A stretch of 64,000 bases of DNA from Clarkia xantiana subsp. parviflora (taxonomy: Eukaryota > Streptophyta > Magnoliopsida > Myrtales > Onagraceae), in contig JAPTYO010000015.1 of NCBI GenBank assembly GCA_036873135.1, positions 5,230,839-5,294,838 of the forward strand. Reading direction: 5' to 3'. Both the position numbers and the translations under genes were made by a program. Each line of letters starts with the position of its first letter. Position 1 is the stretch's first letter. Positions 9,211-19,609 of the stretch are shown one piece after another. A model generated the notes under the pieces. It ran no database searches. It was given only the letters and a program-made list of their open reading frames with translations, and was not told where the DNA came from.

Positions 9211-12200
9211 ATGGCGGCTGGCAAGAACAGAAGGGGACAATCTGGTGGTTCCCGTCACCCCGCAGCAACAAACCTGAATTCAGTACCAGAACAAGGAGAA
9301 AACCAGAACCATCCTCCGGCTGAGCTCTCCCAGACAGGAGGACATAATGGATCGCATCCCGAAGATGTTGCCCCTCAACACCAGGATAACAGGGGGCAGG
9401 AGGCTCCCCCGGCTGCAGATTTGACGAGGGCCGTGGCAGAGGCCATGCCCATGTTTCTGGCGGCTGTAGATGCCCTATTGGACCGAAGGGAGGCTGCCAG
9501 GAGGCAGGAGGAAATGCCCCCGCTGGAGGAAGCAACCCTACCAACAGAGGGTCAGAATGCGCAGGAAGCCCCGCCCCGAGGCCAGGACAGAGGTAGGGCA
9601 ACTGGTCAGCCGGAAAGGTTCGTGGTTGATGGGCCAGGACCAATACAGCACAGGACCATTCCCCTGAATGGTCCCATCACTCCCGACCAGGTGGTAAAGA
9701 TTGTGAACATCTGTATGGGAGAACAGAAGCCGCTGGTGTCGGAGCTGAGGGATCGATCCACTCATCCCTTTGTTCCCCGACTAATAGATACCCTCGCCCC
9801 GCCTGGGCTGGGTATCCCCGAGATTAAGGAATATGATAGCGAAGGAGATCCAGTCCGTCATGTCCAGAAGCATCTTATTGCGTGTCTAGGTAGAGCCCCG
9901 AACGAAGATATAGTGCGCACACTGTCCCCAAACACCCTTGGAGAAAGAGCCTTGACCTGGTTCTTTAGCCTACCCCCAGGGTGCATTACCTGTTGGGAGG
10001 ATATGCACGACCGCTTCATTCGACAATACCAGGGCCGCAGACGTTTGTTGAAGAGCGTGAGGTCCCTAACCCAGGTGGTGCAGAGGCCCGACGAGTCGCT
10101 GGCACACTATTACCAGCGGTACACAGCCAGCGTAGCAGAGATAGACAAGGAAATCTCGGAGGGCGAGACCATCCGCACCTTTATTCGGAACCTGACAGAC
10201 CCCTATGGCTCCGACTTGATGCACAGCGTGGCTGAGAAGGCTGTGTGGAATATGGAGGCTTTGCAGAAGAGGGTGAAGCGGCAAATCGATGTCCAGGAGT
10301 CCAAGATAGCCGCAGGAGAACTAGAGCCCCCAAAGTCGAATAAAGGGAAGCAGTCAAGCAAGCCTTTCGACGATCGTAAGTCAAAGGGCAAACCTGAGGG
10401 CTGTCGGGACCGGGGTCGCTCTGGTCGGAAGGAGGATAGGCGTCCTCCAAGAAAGGATAAGCGGGAAGATCTCGACATTCCTCTTAACTGTTCTATGGCA
10501 GAAGTGCTGACAATCAAGGAACGACAAGGTATCTCCCGATACCCCCCGAAGAAAGATGGAGAATTCCTGGGGTCCCGCACAGATCGCTATTGTCGGTTTC
10601 ACCGCGCAAATGGCCATGACACCAATCACTGTCGGGAGCTGAAGAAGGAAATTGAAAAGCTAATCCAGAAGGGAAAGCTCAAGGAGTTCGTCGGGGACAA
10701 TCGATGCAGGTCCCGCTCTCGGTCCCGATCGCGGTCCCGTTCCCGATCCCGCGATCGGTCCCCGAAGAAGAAAAGAACTGATCCAGAGTCATCCGGTGTT
10801 CGCAAAGAAAGACGAGTCATCAACGTGATTCATGGAGGATTTGCTGCTGGAGGAGATACCTCGTCCGCTCGAGAGGTTTACGCCTCTAGGATCCCTACAG
10901 CGGTGGTGCTGGGTAAGAGGTCTCGATCTTGGACCTTGAAAGAAGAGATGGTAATCTCCTTCTCGTCTGAAGACCTCATAGGCGTCGAGACTCCGCACGA
11001 CGATGCCCTGGTGGTAACCCTGGATGTAGATGGGTTTGAGATGAAGAGAATCCTAATCGACGGAGGGAGCTCCTCCGACATTCTATTCATGGACGCGCTG
11101 GAAGCCATGGGGAAGACGAAGAAAGATCTGAAGGAGGCAAACTTCCCGATGGTCGGGTTCTCTGGCTCAACTTCCTACCCGCTAGGAGTAATCACCTTAC
11201 CAGTGGAGTTTGGTAGCGGGTGGAAGTCAGAAAGGAGGAACGTGGAATTTGTCGTGGTTGACTCTGCGGGGACCTACAACGCGATTATCGGGAGAACCAC
11301 CATCAATCCCCTGATGGAGGTTGCCTCGACTGTGCACCAGAAGATGAAGTTCCCGACCGACCACGGAGTCGGGGAGGTCAAAGGTGACCAGGTGGCTTCT
11401 CGAAAATGCTATGTCAATGCCACCCGGAGGAGAAGGCGAGAGGCTATGACTGTCCTCCAGACAGACACAGATCCCAGAGAAGAGTTTGGGCGTCCCGCCC
11501 CCGTAGAAGATCTGAAAGAAGTCGAGATCGACGGACCCCAGAGGAAGGTGAAAATCGGGTCTACTCTAACTGAAGAGACAGCCCAAAAATTGGTGGAGTT
11601 GCTGAAAGAGTTCAAAGAGCTGTTTGCCTGGTCCCCCAGCGATATGCCAGGAATCAGCCCCGACGTGATCGTGCACGAGCTGAAGATAGATCCCGCGATC
11701 AAGCCTATCACACAGAAAAGGCGTCCGATGGGCACGGATAAGAAGATCGCGATCCAGCAGGAAGTGGGCAGGTTGCTCGATGCTGGTTTCATTAAGGAGC
11801 TCCGATTCCAGACTTGGGTCGCCAACCCAGTGCTGGTGAAGAAGACTAACGGGAAGTGGCGAATGTGCGTGGACTTCCGCGACTTGAACAAGGCTTGTCC
11901 AAAGGATTGTTACCCACTCCCGAGGATTGACCAGCTGGTGGATGCCACGTCGGGACACGAGCTGTTAAGTTTCATGGATGCGTATTCAGGCTACAACCAG
12001 ATCAAGATGGCCAAGGAAGACGCCCCCCACACTGCGTTCTATGCAGACAGCGATATCTATCACTACGATGTCATGCCTTTCGGGTTGATCAATGCCGGGG
12101 CAACCTACCAGCGGATGGTGAACAAGCTGTTTGGAGATATGCTGGGAGAAACCATGGAAGCTTACGTGGATGATATGCTGGTGAAGTCCCGACAAGCCGA

Positions 12201-14796
12201 GGATCATGTGCACAACATTACCATGGCGTTTGAACGGATGAGGCTCCATCAAGTTCGCTTGAACCCGACGAAATGCGCCTTCGGAGTCCACTCAGGGAAG
12301 TTTTTGGGCTTCATGGTGAGCCAAAGAGGAATTGAAGTAAACCCTGAGAAGCTGAGGGCAATCGAAGAGATGCAGTCTCCGATAAACCATCGAGAGGTAC
12401 AAGTACTGAATGGCCGACTAGCCGCAATGAACCGCTTCTTGTCCAAAGCCAGCGACCGATCAATGCCGTTTTTTGAAGTCTTGAGGGCCAACAAAAAATT
12501 CGAATGGACCGCTAAATGTGAAGAGGCGTTCCAAGCACTCAAGCAGCACCTTCGCACACTCCCGCCGCTAGCAAAACCGGTTCCAGGCGAGCCGCTCTTC
12601 CTTTATTTGGCTGTTTCTGAATTTGCCATTAGCTCTGTGTTAGTAAAGGTTGTCGAGGGTAATCAAGTCCCCGTCTATTATGTAAGCAAGGCATTTGCCA
12701 AATCTGAATTGAACTACCCCGTCGTTGAGAAGTACCTCTTTGCGTTGATTATTACTGCTCGGAAGCTAAGGCCATATTTCCACGCACACGAGATCACTGT
12801 GCTAACGAACCAGCCTTTGAAGCATTTTTTGAACCGACCGGATGCGTCGGGGAGATTAGTGAAGTGGGCAGTAGAACTTAGCGAATTTCGCATACACTTC
12901 GCTCCGAGGACAGCCATTAAAGGCCAGGCATTGGCGGACTTTATAGCAGAATCTACAGCCCCCGATCTAGAAGAAACGGGCCCTGTAGAGGGGGCAACCA
13001 TGGAGGTCCCGACAGAAGAACAACCAGAGAGGGAAGAACAATCAGAACAGCCAAACAAAGAAAATACTTGGGAGATGTACACGGACGGCTCCGCGAGTTC
13101 AGACGGATCAGGAGCGGGCTTTTTGTTGATACCACCAGGTGAGGGTGAACCTCTCCGATACGCCTTGGCTTTAACATTCAAGGCCACAAACAATGAAGCG
13201 GAGATTGAAGCTCTTATCACGGGCCTAAAAATTGCTAAAGGCACTGGAATCGATCACTTGAGGGTGAAGTGCGACGCAGCGTTAATCATGAACCAAGTTC
13301 AAGGGCGATACGAAGCAAGGATCCCGATAATGAAGAAGTATCTGCGAGAGGTACAAACCCTGAGAGAGAGCTTCAAAAGCTTCGATATCGAGGCTATTCC
13401 AAGGGAGGAGAACGTAGAGGCAGACGCCTTGAGCAAATTTGCCCTAGGGGCACCCTTAGAAGAAAATCGGAAGGTGCACTTCCTGGAGAAGGTGATCTTG
13501 TCAAACATCGACCCCACGCAGGTGTGCACCGTTGAAGCAAAATCGGAGGAGGAGCCCACTTGGATGACCCCGATAGTCGCGTATCTGACTACGGGGGCAG
13601 TCCCCGAGGATAAGGTAGCAGCAGACAGGATATGTCGGATCGCGTCTAATTATGTGATGCTGGACAATCAGCTGTACAAGAAGGGCTGGTTCTCGACTCC
13701 GTACCTGAAGTGTGTAGCAGAACCCGACACCAATCGAATCCTGAAGGAAATGCATGAGGGGATCGCGGCTTGTCACGAAGGGGCCCGATCCATTTTGAGG
13801 AAGGTGTTGAACTTAGGCTACTATTGGCCCACGATGAACAAAGAAGCAACGGCGTTGGTCCGATCATGCGACGCGTGCCAGAGGTACGCCCCGAGTATCG
13901 TGGCTCCGGCTGCCAACCTGACATCCATCAAGAGCGCTTGGCCCTTCGCGCAGTGGGGCATCGACTTGGTGGGACCTCTTCCACAAGCACAAGGACAATG
14001 TAAGTATTTACTTGTAGCTATCGATTATTTTTCGAAATGGATAGAGGCGAAGGCATTGGCCAGGACAACGGGGAACCAGATCGTCAAGTTCCTCCAAACC
14101 CACATCGTGTCCAGATACGGGATCCCTAAGGTGGTGATCAGCGACAATGGCCCACCGTTTAACGGCTCTCAGGTGAGGGAGTATCTGGAAGAACTGAACG
14201 TTGAGCATCGGACCGCCTCCGTACGCCATGCTCAGACTAATGGCCAGGTGGAGTCAGCAAACAAAATCGTGATGGATGGCCTGAAGAAGAGGGTCTATGC
14301 CTTGAAGGGCAAATGGCTGAACGAACTAGAAAACGTACTTTGGGCTGTTAGAACGACACCCATACGATCAATAGGAGAGACTCCGTTTGGCCTTGTTTAT
14401 GGCACGGAAGCTGTCGCTCCTGTGGAGGTAGCTGTGGCGTCCCATCAGACGAGATATTATGAGCCCCTGACGAACGAGGAAGTGAGACGCCTGGACTTGG
14501 ACCTACTCGAAGAGAAAAGGCGGGAAGCCGATGAAGTCCAAGCACGAATGCGCTTAGCGACGGCCAGGTACTATAATCAGCGAGTGAAGTCCCGACAGTT
14601 CTTCGTCGGGGAGCTGGTTTGGCGTCGCAACGAGTTCACCCTTTTGGATCGAATCAACAAGATGTCACCAAAATGGGAAGGACCTTATAAGTTCGTGGGG
14701 ATGCCAGCCCCGAACGCATACAAGTTGGAAGACCTCGATGGCAGAACGTTAAAGCATTCTTTCAGTGGTGAACACTTGAAGAAACACCATGCTTGA
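9211..14796 (+). CDS. Element B gag-pol polyprotein, uninterrupted (1861 aa)
   Basis: A single frame encodes all retroviral functions of a Tat-lineage Ty3/gypsy element. In order: a Gag domain (about 200-340), a zinc knuckle of type C-x2-H-x4-H-x4-C (461-474), an arginine-serine repeat tract (about 500-517), an aspartic protease with IDGGSSSD (about 612), reverse transcriptase with FMDAYSGYNQI and catalytic YVDD (985-988), the usual RNase H, a second RNase H beginning TDGSAS (about 1290) with NNEAE and VEADALSK, then integrase with an HHCC finger (about 1514-1560) and catalytic D-D-E in WGIDLVGP, SDNG and GQVESAN. I chose the ATG at 9211, 36 bases past the primer-binding site; the frame is open further upstream but that part is LTR. 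The tandem double RNase H is known for the Tat lineage. No stops or obvious loss of catalytic residues are seen, so it may be functional. Confidence 0.93.
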   Translation: MAAGKNRRGQSGGSRHPAATNLNSVPEQGENQNHPPAELSQTGGHNGSHPEDVAPQHQDNRGQEAPPAADLTRAVAEAMPMFLAAVDALLDRREAARRQEEMPPLEEATLPTEGQNAQEAPPRGQDRGRATGQPERFVVDGPGPIQHRTIPLNGPITPDQVVKIVNICMGEQKPLVSELRDRSTHPFVPRLIDTLAPPGLGIPEIKEYDSEGDPVRHVQKHLIACLGRAPNEDIVRTLSPNTLGERALTWFFSLPPGCITCWEDMHDRFIRQYQGRRRLLKSVRSLTQVVQRPDESLAHYYQRYTASVAEIDKEISEGETIRTFIRNLTDPYGSDLMHSVAEKAVWNMEALQKRVKRQIDVQESKIAAGELEPPKSNKGKQSSKPFDDRKSKGKPEGCRDRGRSGRKEDRRPPRKDKREDLDIPLNCSMAEVLTIKERQGISRYPPKKDGEFLGSRTDRYCRFHRANGHDTNHCRELKKEIEKLIQKGKLKEFVGDNRCRSRSRSRSRSRSRSRDRSPKKKRTDPESSGVRKERRVINVIHGGFAAGGDTSSAREVYASRIPTAVVLGKRSRSWTLKEEMVISFSSEDLIGVETPHDDALVVTLDVDGFEMKRILIDGGSSSDILFMDALEAMGKTKKDLKEANFPMVGFSGSTSYPLGVITLPVEFGSGWKSERRNVEFVVVDSAGTYNAIIGRTTINPLMEVASTVHQKMKFPTDHGVGEVKGDQVASRKCYVNATRRRRREAMTVLQTDTDPREEFGRPAPVEDLKEVEIDGPQRKVKIGSTLTEETAQKLVELLKEFKELFAWSPSDMPGISPDVIVHELKIDPAIKPITQKRRPMGTDKKIAIQQEVGRLLDAGFIKELRFQTWVANPVLVKKTNGKWRMCVDFRDLNKACPKDCYPLPRIDQLVDATSGHELLSFMDAYSGYNQIKMAKEDAPHTAFYADSDIYHYDVMPFGLINAGATYQRMVNKLFGDMLGETMEAYVDDMLVKSRQAEDHVHNITMAFERMRLHQVRLNPTKCAFGVHSGKFLGFMVSQRGIEVNPEKLRAIEEMQSPINHREVQVLNGRLAAMNRFLSKASDRSMPFFEVLRANKKFEWTAKCEEAFQALKQHLRTLPPLAKPVPGEPLFLYLAVSEFAISSVLVKVVEGNQVPVYYVSKAFAKSELNYPVVEKYLFALIITARKLRPYFHAHEITVLTNQPLKHFLNRPDASGRLVKWAVELSEFRIHFAPRTAIKGQALADFIAESTAPDLEETGPVEGATMEVPTEEQPEREEQSEQPNKENTWEMYTDGSASSDGSGAGFLLIPPGEGEPLRYALALTFKATNNEAEIEALITGLKIAKGTGIDHLRVKCDAALIMNQVQGRYEARIPIMKKYLREVQTLRESFKSFDIEAIPREENVEADALSKFALGAPLEENRKVHFLEKVILSNIDPTQVCTVEAKSEEEPTWMTPIVAYLTTGAVPEDKVAADRICRIASNYVMLDNQLYKKGWFSTPYLKCVAEPDTNRILKEMHEGIAACHEGARSILRKVLNLGYYWPTMNKEATALVRSCDACQRYAPSIVAPAANLTSIKSAWPFAQWGIDLVGPLPQAQGQCKYLLVAIDYFSKWIEAKALARTTGNQIVKFLQTHIVSRYGIPKVVISDNGPPFNGSQVREYLEELNVEHRTASVRHAQTNGQVESANKIVMDGLKKRVYALKGKWLNELENVLWAVRTTPIRSIGETPFGLVYGTEAVAPVEVAVASHQTRYYEPLTNEEVRRLDLDLLEEKRREADEVQARMRLATARYYNQRVKSRQFFVGELVWRRNEFTLLDRINKMSPKWEGPYKFVGMPAPNAYKLEDLDGRTLKHSFSGEHLKKHHA

Positions 14797-15540
14797 AGAA
14801 AGTCGCCTTAAGTGGTGCCCGATAAAGTCGCCTTAAGTGGTGCCCGATGTAAAATCGCCTTAAGTGGTGTATGCTATTTATCGTTTAATTCGATGTAAGC
14901 CAATCTTATGCCATCAATAAATAAAGAGGTTGCTTCCAAATAAGAGTTGTCCTTAGATTTATGCTAAGTGTAAAAGTCGCCTTCAGTGGTGCACGATGAA
15001 AGTCGCCTTCAGTGGTGCACGATGAAAGTCGCCTTCAGTGGTGCACGATGAAAGTCGCCTTCAGTGGTGCACGATGAAAGTCGCCTTCAGTGGTGCACGA
15101 GGAAAGTCGCCTTCAGTGGTGCGTGATGAAAGTCGCCTTTAGTGGTGCCCGATAAAGCCGCCTTAAGTGGTGCACAATACTTAGGATTATTCTAAGTATC
15201 CGAAAGTCGCCTTCAGTGGTGCACGATGAAAGTCGCCTTCAGTGGTGCACAATATTAAGTCGCCTTAAGTGGTGCGCGATTTTTAGGTTTATCCTAAGCA
15301 ACGATTAAAGTCGTCTTAAGTGATGCACTCGATATTAAGTCGCCTTAAGTGGTGCAAGTTATTAAATCTTCGGGAAGGACGTACGAGAAATTCGTAAGTA
15401 TCAAAGTTTCGACTACTAAGAACTAAGTCGTCTTAAGTGATGCACTCGATGCTAAGTCGCCTTATGTGGTGCGGGTTGTTAAATAGTCGGGAAAGACGAA
15501 AGACAACAAGAGATCGGAATTAAAGGAGTCTAATATTGAT
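14797..15540 (+). repeat. Tandem repeats downstream of pol in B copy 1
   Basis: Many copies of a unit of about 26 bases built on AAGTCGCCTTCAGTGGTGCA. They are regular between 14970 and 15150 and more degenerate outside. The block occurs again at 25193-25935. Tat elements often carry tandem repeats between integrase and the 3' end. No protein similarity is seen. Confidence 0.9.
14916..14926 (+). terminator. Candidate polyadenylation signal after pol
   Basis: AATAAATAAAG about 120 bases after the stop of the polyprotein, in a T-rich context. It could end a gag-pol transcript before the convergent antisense gene; inferred from the motif only. Confidence 0.3.
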
Positions 15541-15608
15541 AAAGGGCTCGAAGGCCCGACGACGACACAAGAGAAGAAAATACAAGGACTCTGAAGAGAT
15601 AAAAGCAT

Positions 15609-18307
15609 TCAAGCTTGGTCCTTGTCAGCAGCAGCAGAGGGGTCCACAGGATTGACTTCGGGAGGATTGACTTCGGGAGGATTGGCTGTCGGGGCGTCCG
15701 CACTTGGAAGCTCAGAGGCGTCTTCGACAATTATGGGGGTACTCCCCCATCACTCTCCTCAGAAAGAGCAAAATACTTCTTCGCAAAAGGAGCAAGGGAA
15801 GGAGACTTGTCGAAATTGATGGCATCCCCGTACTCCAGGTATAGCTCCTCAACGGCGTTGAAGTGAGTGTTCTCCACCTCCGCGCCAAAGAACTTCATGG
15901 CATCAGCTTGGAAGCCCTCCGACCTTCGATAGTCCTCCCGACCCTTGGCCTCCGCTTCGGCCAGCCGTGCCGGGAATCCCGCGATCAGCTCCTCCAGAGC
16001 CTTCTTCTCGAGGACCAGCTGGTCCTCGGCGGCCTTCTTCTCCTGGGTCAGCCGGTCCACGACGGCCCCCCGCTCTTGCCGCTCTTGCCTCAAGAGCCCC
16101 TCGAAGTCCGCGATCTGCTGCTGAAGGCCCCGAATCTTCTCATTGAGAACAGCCAGCTCTTTGGCAAGCTTCCCCCGTGAAGACTGGGAGGCCTTGAGAT
16201 CCGCCTGAAGCTGCTCGCGGACTCCTCGGTCCCGCTCCCGGGCCTCATCATAGGCAATGACATACCCGATGAGGCGGTTGTAATCCCCGAGCTCCTGCAA
16301 TCAAAAGGAAAAGAGTATTAGAAGGACAAAAGACCCGATTTATCGATCAACAAGAAAGAAGCGAAGTCTCACCTCGATGCGGCGCACAGCCATACCCCTG
16401 ACGTCCCGCTGCATATGCGTCCGATTGAGGTGAATCGGATGTCGCATAGAAGGCAGGATGGAACCCGCCAGCAGATGCAGGGCCAGTTCTTGATCCTGTT
16501 CCCCTTGTGTGAGCGGGACTCCCTGGAGCGTCTGGATAGGAGCCCAGGGGGCATCGGCCTGTGAAGAGTTGAAGGGCCTGTAGAAGTCCCCATCAAGAGC
16601 GAGGGGAGAGATGGGACGAGGAAGAGAAGGGCACATCTCCGTCTCGGCCCGGACAGGGGAGGGAGAGAAGTCGTGGATAGGTGAGAGCTCCCGCTGCTGC
16701 GGAGAAGACGAGGGAGGCGGCCCCTGAGGGGTTGGTTTCAAAGGGGATTGCCCCGCCTTCCGACGCTGCTGAGGGGGGTCAACCCCGCCGGTCTCCTCGG
16801 AGGAGTCCAGAGTCTCCACCTGGCGAAACTGTTCACCAGATGGTGCCTTCTCTCCAGCTGAGGAAGGCACCCCCGCTGAAGGCGGTGCATCTGTGGAAGC
16901 TGCAGCACCCGAGGAAGCTCCCGAGCGACCTGCACCTGGAGGATGAAGAGCTTCAGATAGGTAGTCAGGAAGTTCATCGGGATTCTTACACCAAATGATA
17001 CGTCGGGAGACGTATTGATCCTTCCCGCGGTAGTGATAGTAGCCTGCCTTCAAAACTCGGGGAGTTTCGCCTCGAATGATCCTTTTGACATCAGCAATGC
17101 GGCCTTTCTTGGTCGAGGAAATCAAGTCCTACGGGACCATCCTTTTATACGATTTAATAGCAAGTCGGAGTTGTTTATCTTCTTCATCATTCTGGACCTC
17201 GAAGAGTTGGTCCAGATCCACTCGTGGCCGCTTGGGCTGCTCCGCTGAAGGAGACCCCGACCTGGCAGCAGCCTTCTTAGCAGACTTCCTCTTCCGCGAG
17301 GGGCGGACAGCATCGGTCTCCCCCTGTTTAAGGAATAGATCGGTCAGCACAGATACATTCTTGGCTGCAAACAATAAACGAAGAAAAGTTAGAAATTTAC
17401 CCAAGGGACCACGCTAGAAGGGCCGTCAAAGAGCTGCCCCCCAGAGACAATACTGAGGAGTCGGACCCCGGCCTGCACCAGGTCCCGCTCCACCAGAGAG
17501 TTAGCATTGAGAGGAACGTAAGACTCCCCCAAACGATAAAGCTGGATTAGTTGGAGAGTCTCGAAGTCCTCATCGGCATAAGTGTGGAAAGCAGGCGGAG
17601 GATCTGCTGCTACCTCCCACCGAGGCCAAGGAATAGAAGAATGTTAGATGAAGAAGTAGCTCTTCTTCCAGCTACTGTTGTCGGACCCTGTATCGATCAA
17701 GAGTCCCCGACCCTTGACCACCTTCCAGGTGTCACTGGTCCAACCGTGTCGGGCAAGCTGCTGCTTACTCCACTTGGGCATTCGAGGGTAGAAGGCGCAA
17801 ACCCCCGCCTCGTTGCATTTCAGCCCATAGAAGGTCCTGAAGAGTTGGAGGCTGTAGACCCACTTCAGTCGGAGACAGAGGACTTGAAAGGCATTCCAGA
17901 TGCGGATGGCATGAGGAGAGAAGGTAGTGGGGTGTGTTTGGTAGTGATGGCACAGCTCGACCAGGCTACCACAAAAGGGGATCCTGATCCCCGCTGATAT
18001 TTGTCCCGTAGAGACAAATACCTCCCCTTTCTGGGGACGAGTAACCTCAGGGTCACTCGAGGGACGATGCCGAGGATACGGGAAACGAGGTTCCCAGGTG
18101 ATGGTGATGCAACCCTCTCGGAGAGCTGCATCATAAGCAGTAGTGGAAATCTCATTTGGAGCATAGTCAAATTTAAAGGGTTTTCTCCCCTCGGAGCTGG
18201 AACCGCTGTCTGAAAAGCAACCAGGGCAAGAAAATACAGTGGGACTCTGGAAAAAATTAGAAAGAAAGAGACAAACAAACAACGAAGAGGGTCTCCTTAC
18301 CAGACAT
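15609..18307 (-). pseudogene. Element B copy 1 antisense gene (aORF), spliced, three lesions
   Basis: A minus-strand gene converging on pol. The model has four exons: 18307-18301 (ATGTCTG), 18209-17401, 17323-16373 and 16294-15609. All introns are GT-AG, 91, 77 and 78 nt long, and the phase is kept. The predicted protein is about 817 residues. It has a serine-rich start, a region resembling the 'putative gypsy type transposon' (Transposase_28-like) domain with FRTFYGLKC and WKKSYFFI in exon 2, a basic nuclear-signal-like RKRKSAKKAAAR plus a Pro/Ser-rich linker in exon 3, and a coiled coil in exon 4. Extra antisense ORFs here are known for Tat/Retand elements; their function is not. This copy has TAA at 17644-17646, TAG at 17129-17131 and a one-base deletion in a C run near 15745. 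The stops differ from those of copy 2. Confidence 0.75.
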
Positions 18308-18468
18308 AATGAAGTAGAGGTTGAAGAAGATAAACGAGAGGTCGCCGGAAAGATGATCGGAGAGAATCCAAAGATCTTCAAAAGCACAGAGCTTGGAATT
18401 GCAGAGGAATCGCAGAGAGCTTTTGAGAATTCGAAGACGGTAAAAGTTAAATTGTGACTGTGGCTAGG

Positions 18469-18476
18469 GTTTTATA
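18469..18476 (-). promoter_or_regulatory. TATA box of the B copy 1 antisense gene
   Basis: On the minus strand TATAAAAC lies about 160 bases upstream of the aORF start codon (18307), followed by CTAGCC and a plausible leader. It is repeated in copy 2 near 28865-28872. It lies outside the LTR, so the antisense gene probably has its own promoter. Confidence 0.5.
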
Positions 18477-18479
18477 GTC

Positions 18480-18845
18480 GAAGAAGACGGTTGAAAGGAC
18501 ACTTCGATCCGAGTCGTCGAAGTCGAAGAGTCTTAATCTGGACCGTTGAGATGAAACGTGCAGAAGGACAACGGGCGTAATGATGAAACGACCTGAAAAG
18601 CACTTTTCAGAAAAGGACAGGCGCGAAAAATCAGGCACGTGGGTCGAAAACGTCACTCCATTATCTGCTGCATTTAATGCACTTGAAAACCGAAGAGACC
18701 TTTGGGATATAACAGTTATCTACAAAACCCTGAGGAAACGTGGAGGAAAAGACTGATAAAGTAACTGAACCAAGGAACAGATCCCCGACTCTAGTATTGG
18801 AAAATCGGGAGTTGGAAGACACGACGAACTAAAAGTCCCTCATGT
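18480..18845 (+). mobile_element. Element B copy 1, region before the polypurine tract
   Basis: About 370 bases between the antisense promoter and the polypurine tract. No frame with similarity is seen; it is almost identical to 28876-29241 in copy 2. Confidence 0.6.
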
Positions 18846-18857
18846 CTTGGGGGCAAA
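18846..18857 (+). other. Element B polypurine tract, copy 1
   Basis: CTTGGGGGCAAA directly before the LTR start TGATGGG. The same tract is at 29242-29253. D and C have related tracts (CTCGGGGGCA). Confidence 0.8.
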
Positions 18858-19555
18858 TGATGGGTCCGACTAATAGCCGTCAGGCCCTTTAACAGCGAGG
18901 AAACGGAAAACAGGCCCACCAGGCCCAGAGTAAAGGTCAAGATGACCTAGGAGAAGGGTCCCGATGAAGAGAGTCCCGACGAAGCAAGGTCCCGACAGAG
19001 TCGGTCCCGACAGTGGAGCTGGAAGCTCCCGATGAGAAGCCTTTAAGTAGGCCCCGATGATGAATCCCTGAGAATGATTGGCCCTGTCACGATGACGAGG
19101 GGCCCCGAGCGGTGACACAACGAGATAACTCTGGAGTCCCCGACGGGAGTCGGGACTCGTTATCAGAGGATAAAGCCAAGATATGCGGGGCGTGGCCGAG
19201 ATATACGGAACGTGGTTAAGATACACGGAACGTGGCCGAGATACGCAGGGCATGGCTAAGATACGCGAGATCACGTACGAGATAAGCGGGATACGGGCTA
19301 ACCACCCCTAACGGTTCGCCAGGTACCTGAGGCATCTCTTTGCCTATAAAAGGGCAGGAGGTCACCTCAGATCACTTACGTTGAGTTGAATACACTTTGA
19401 TATCTGTTACTTTCCAGTCAGACGAAGTACTCATTTAAGCATCGGAGAGGGATTCTGGGTCACCGCCCGGTCTATCCCCTCTTGCAGGATTGCATGGAGC
19501 AAAGGAGCTAGGATTGCCGTCAAGATCCGTACCGGAGTTCCACCGTGATCCAACA
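18858..19555 (+). mobile_element. Element B, LTR 2 (middle, shared by two units)
   Basis: A complete 698-bp LTR that serves as 3' LTR of the first unit (polypurine tract on its left) and 5' LTR of the second (primer-binding site on its right). No GGGAC duplication borders it. It carries private changes relative to LTRs 1 and 3, for example CTTTCCAGTC for CTTGCCAGTC and ATTGCATGG for ATTGCGTGG. TATA box at 19345-19351. Confidence 0.95.
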
Positions 19556-19574
19556 TTGGCGCCGTCTGTGGGAA
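19556..19574 (+). other. Element B primer-binding site, copy 2
   Basis: TTGGCGCCGTCTGTGGGAA directly after LTR 2, identical to copy 1. Confidence 0.75.
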
Positions 19575-19609
19575 TCAAACAAAAAGCTGATATGCCTTCT
19601 ACTCGATCG

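Noticed and set aside
12249..12557. Many minus-strand open frames inside the gag-pol genes of B and D
   Set aside because: They mirror the codon pattern of the sense frame, have no similarity to known families and vanish where the sense frame is broken.
14970..15170. Regular short repeats that could be read as a CRISPR array
   Set aside because: The 26-bp units abut each other without unique spacers, and the DNA is plant retrotransposon. It is a tandem repeat.
17360..17400. A 41-nt second intron in the B antisense gene using an AAG acceptor
   Set aside because: Too short for a plant intron. The CAG acceptor 36 bases further on gives 77 nt, the same phase, and a better pyrimidine context.
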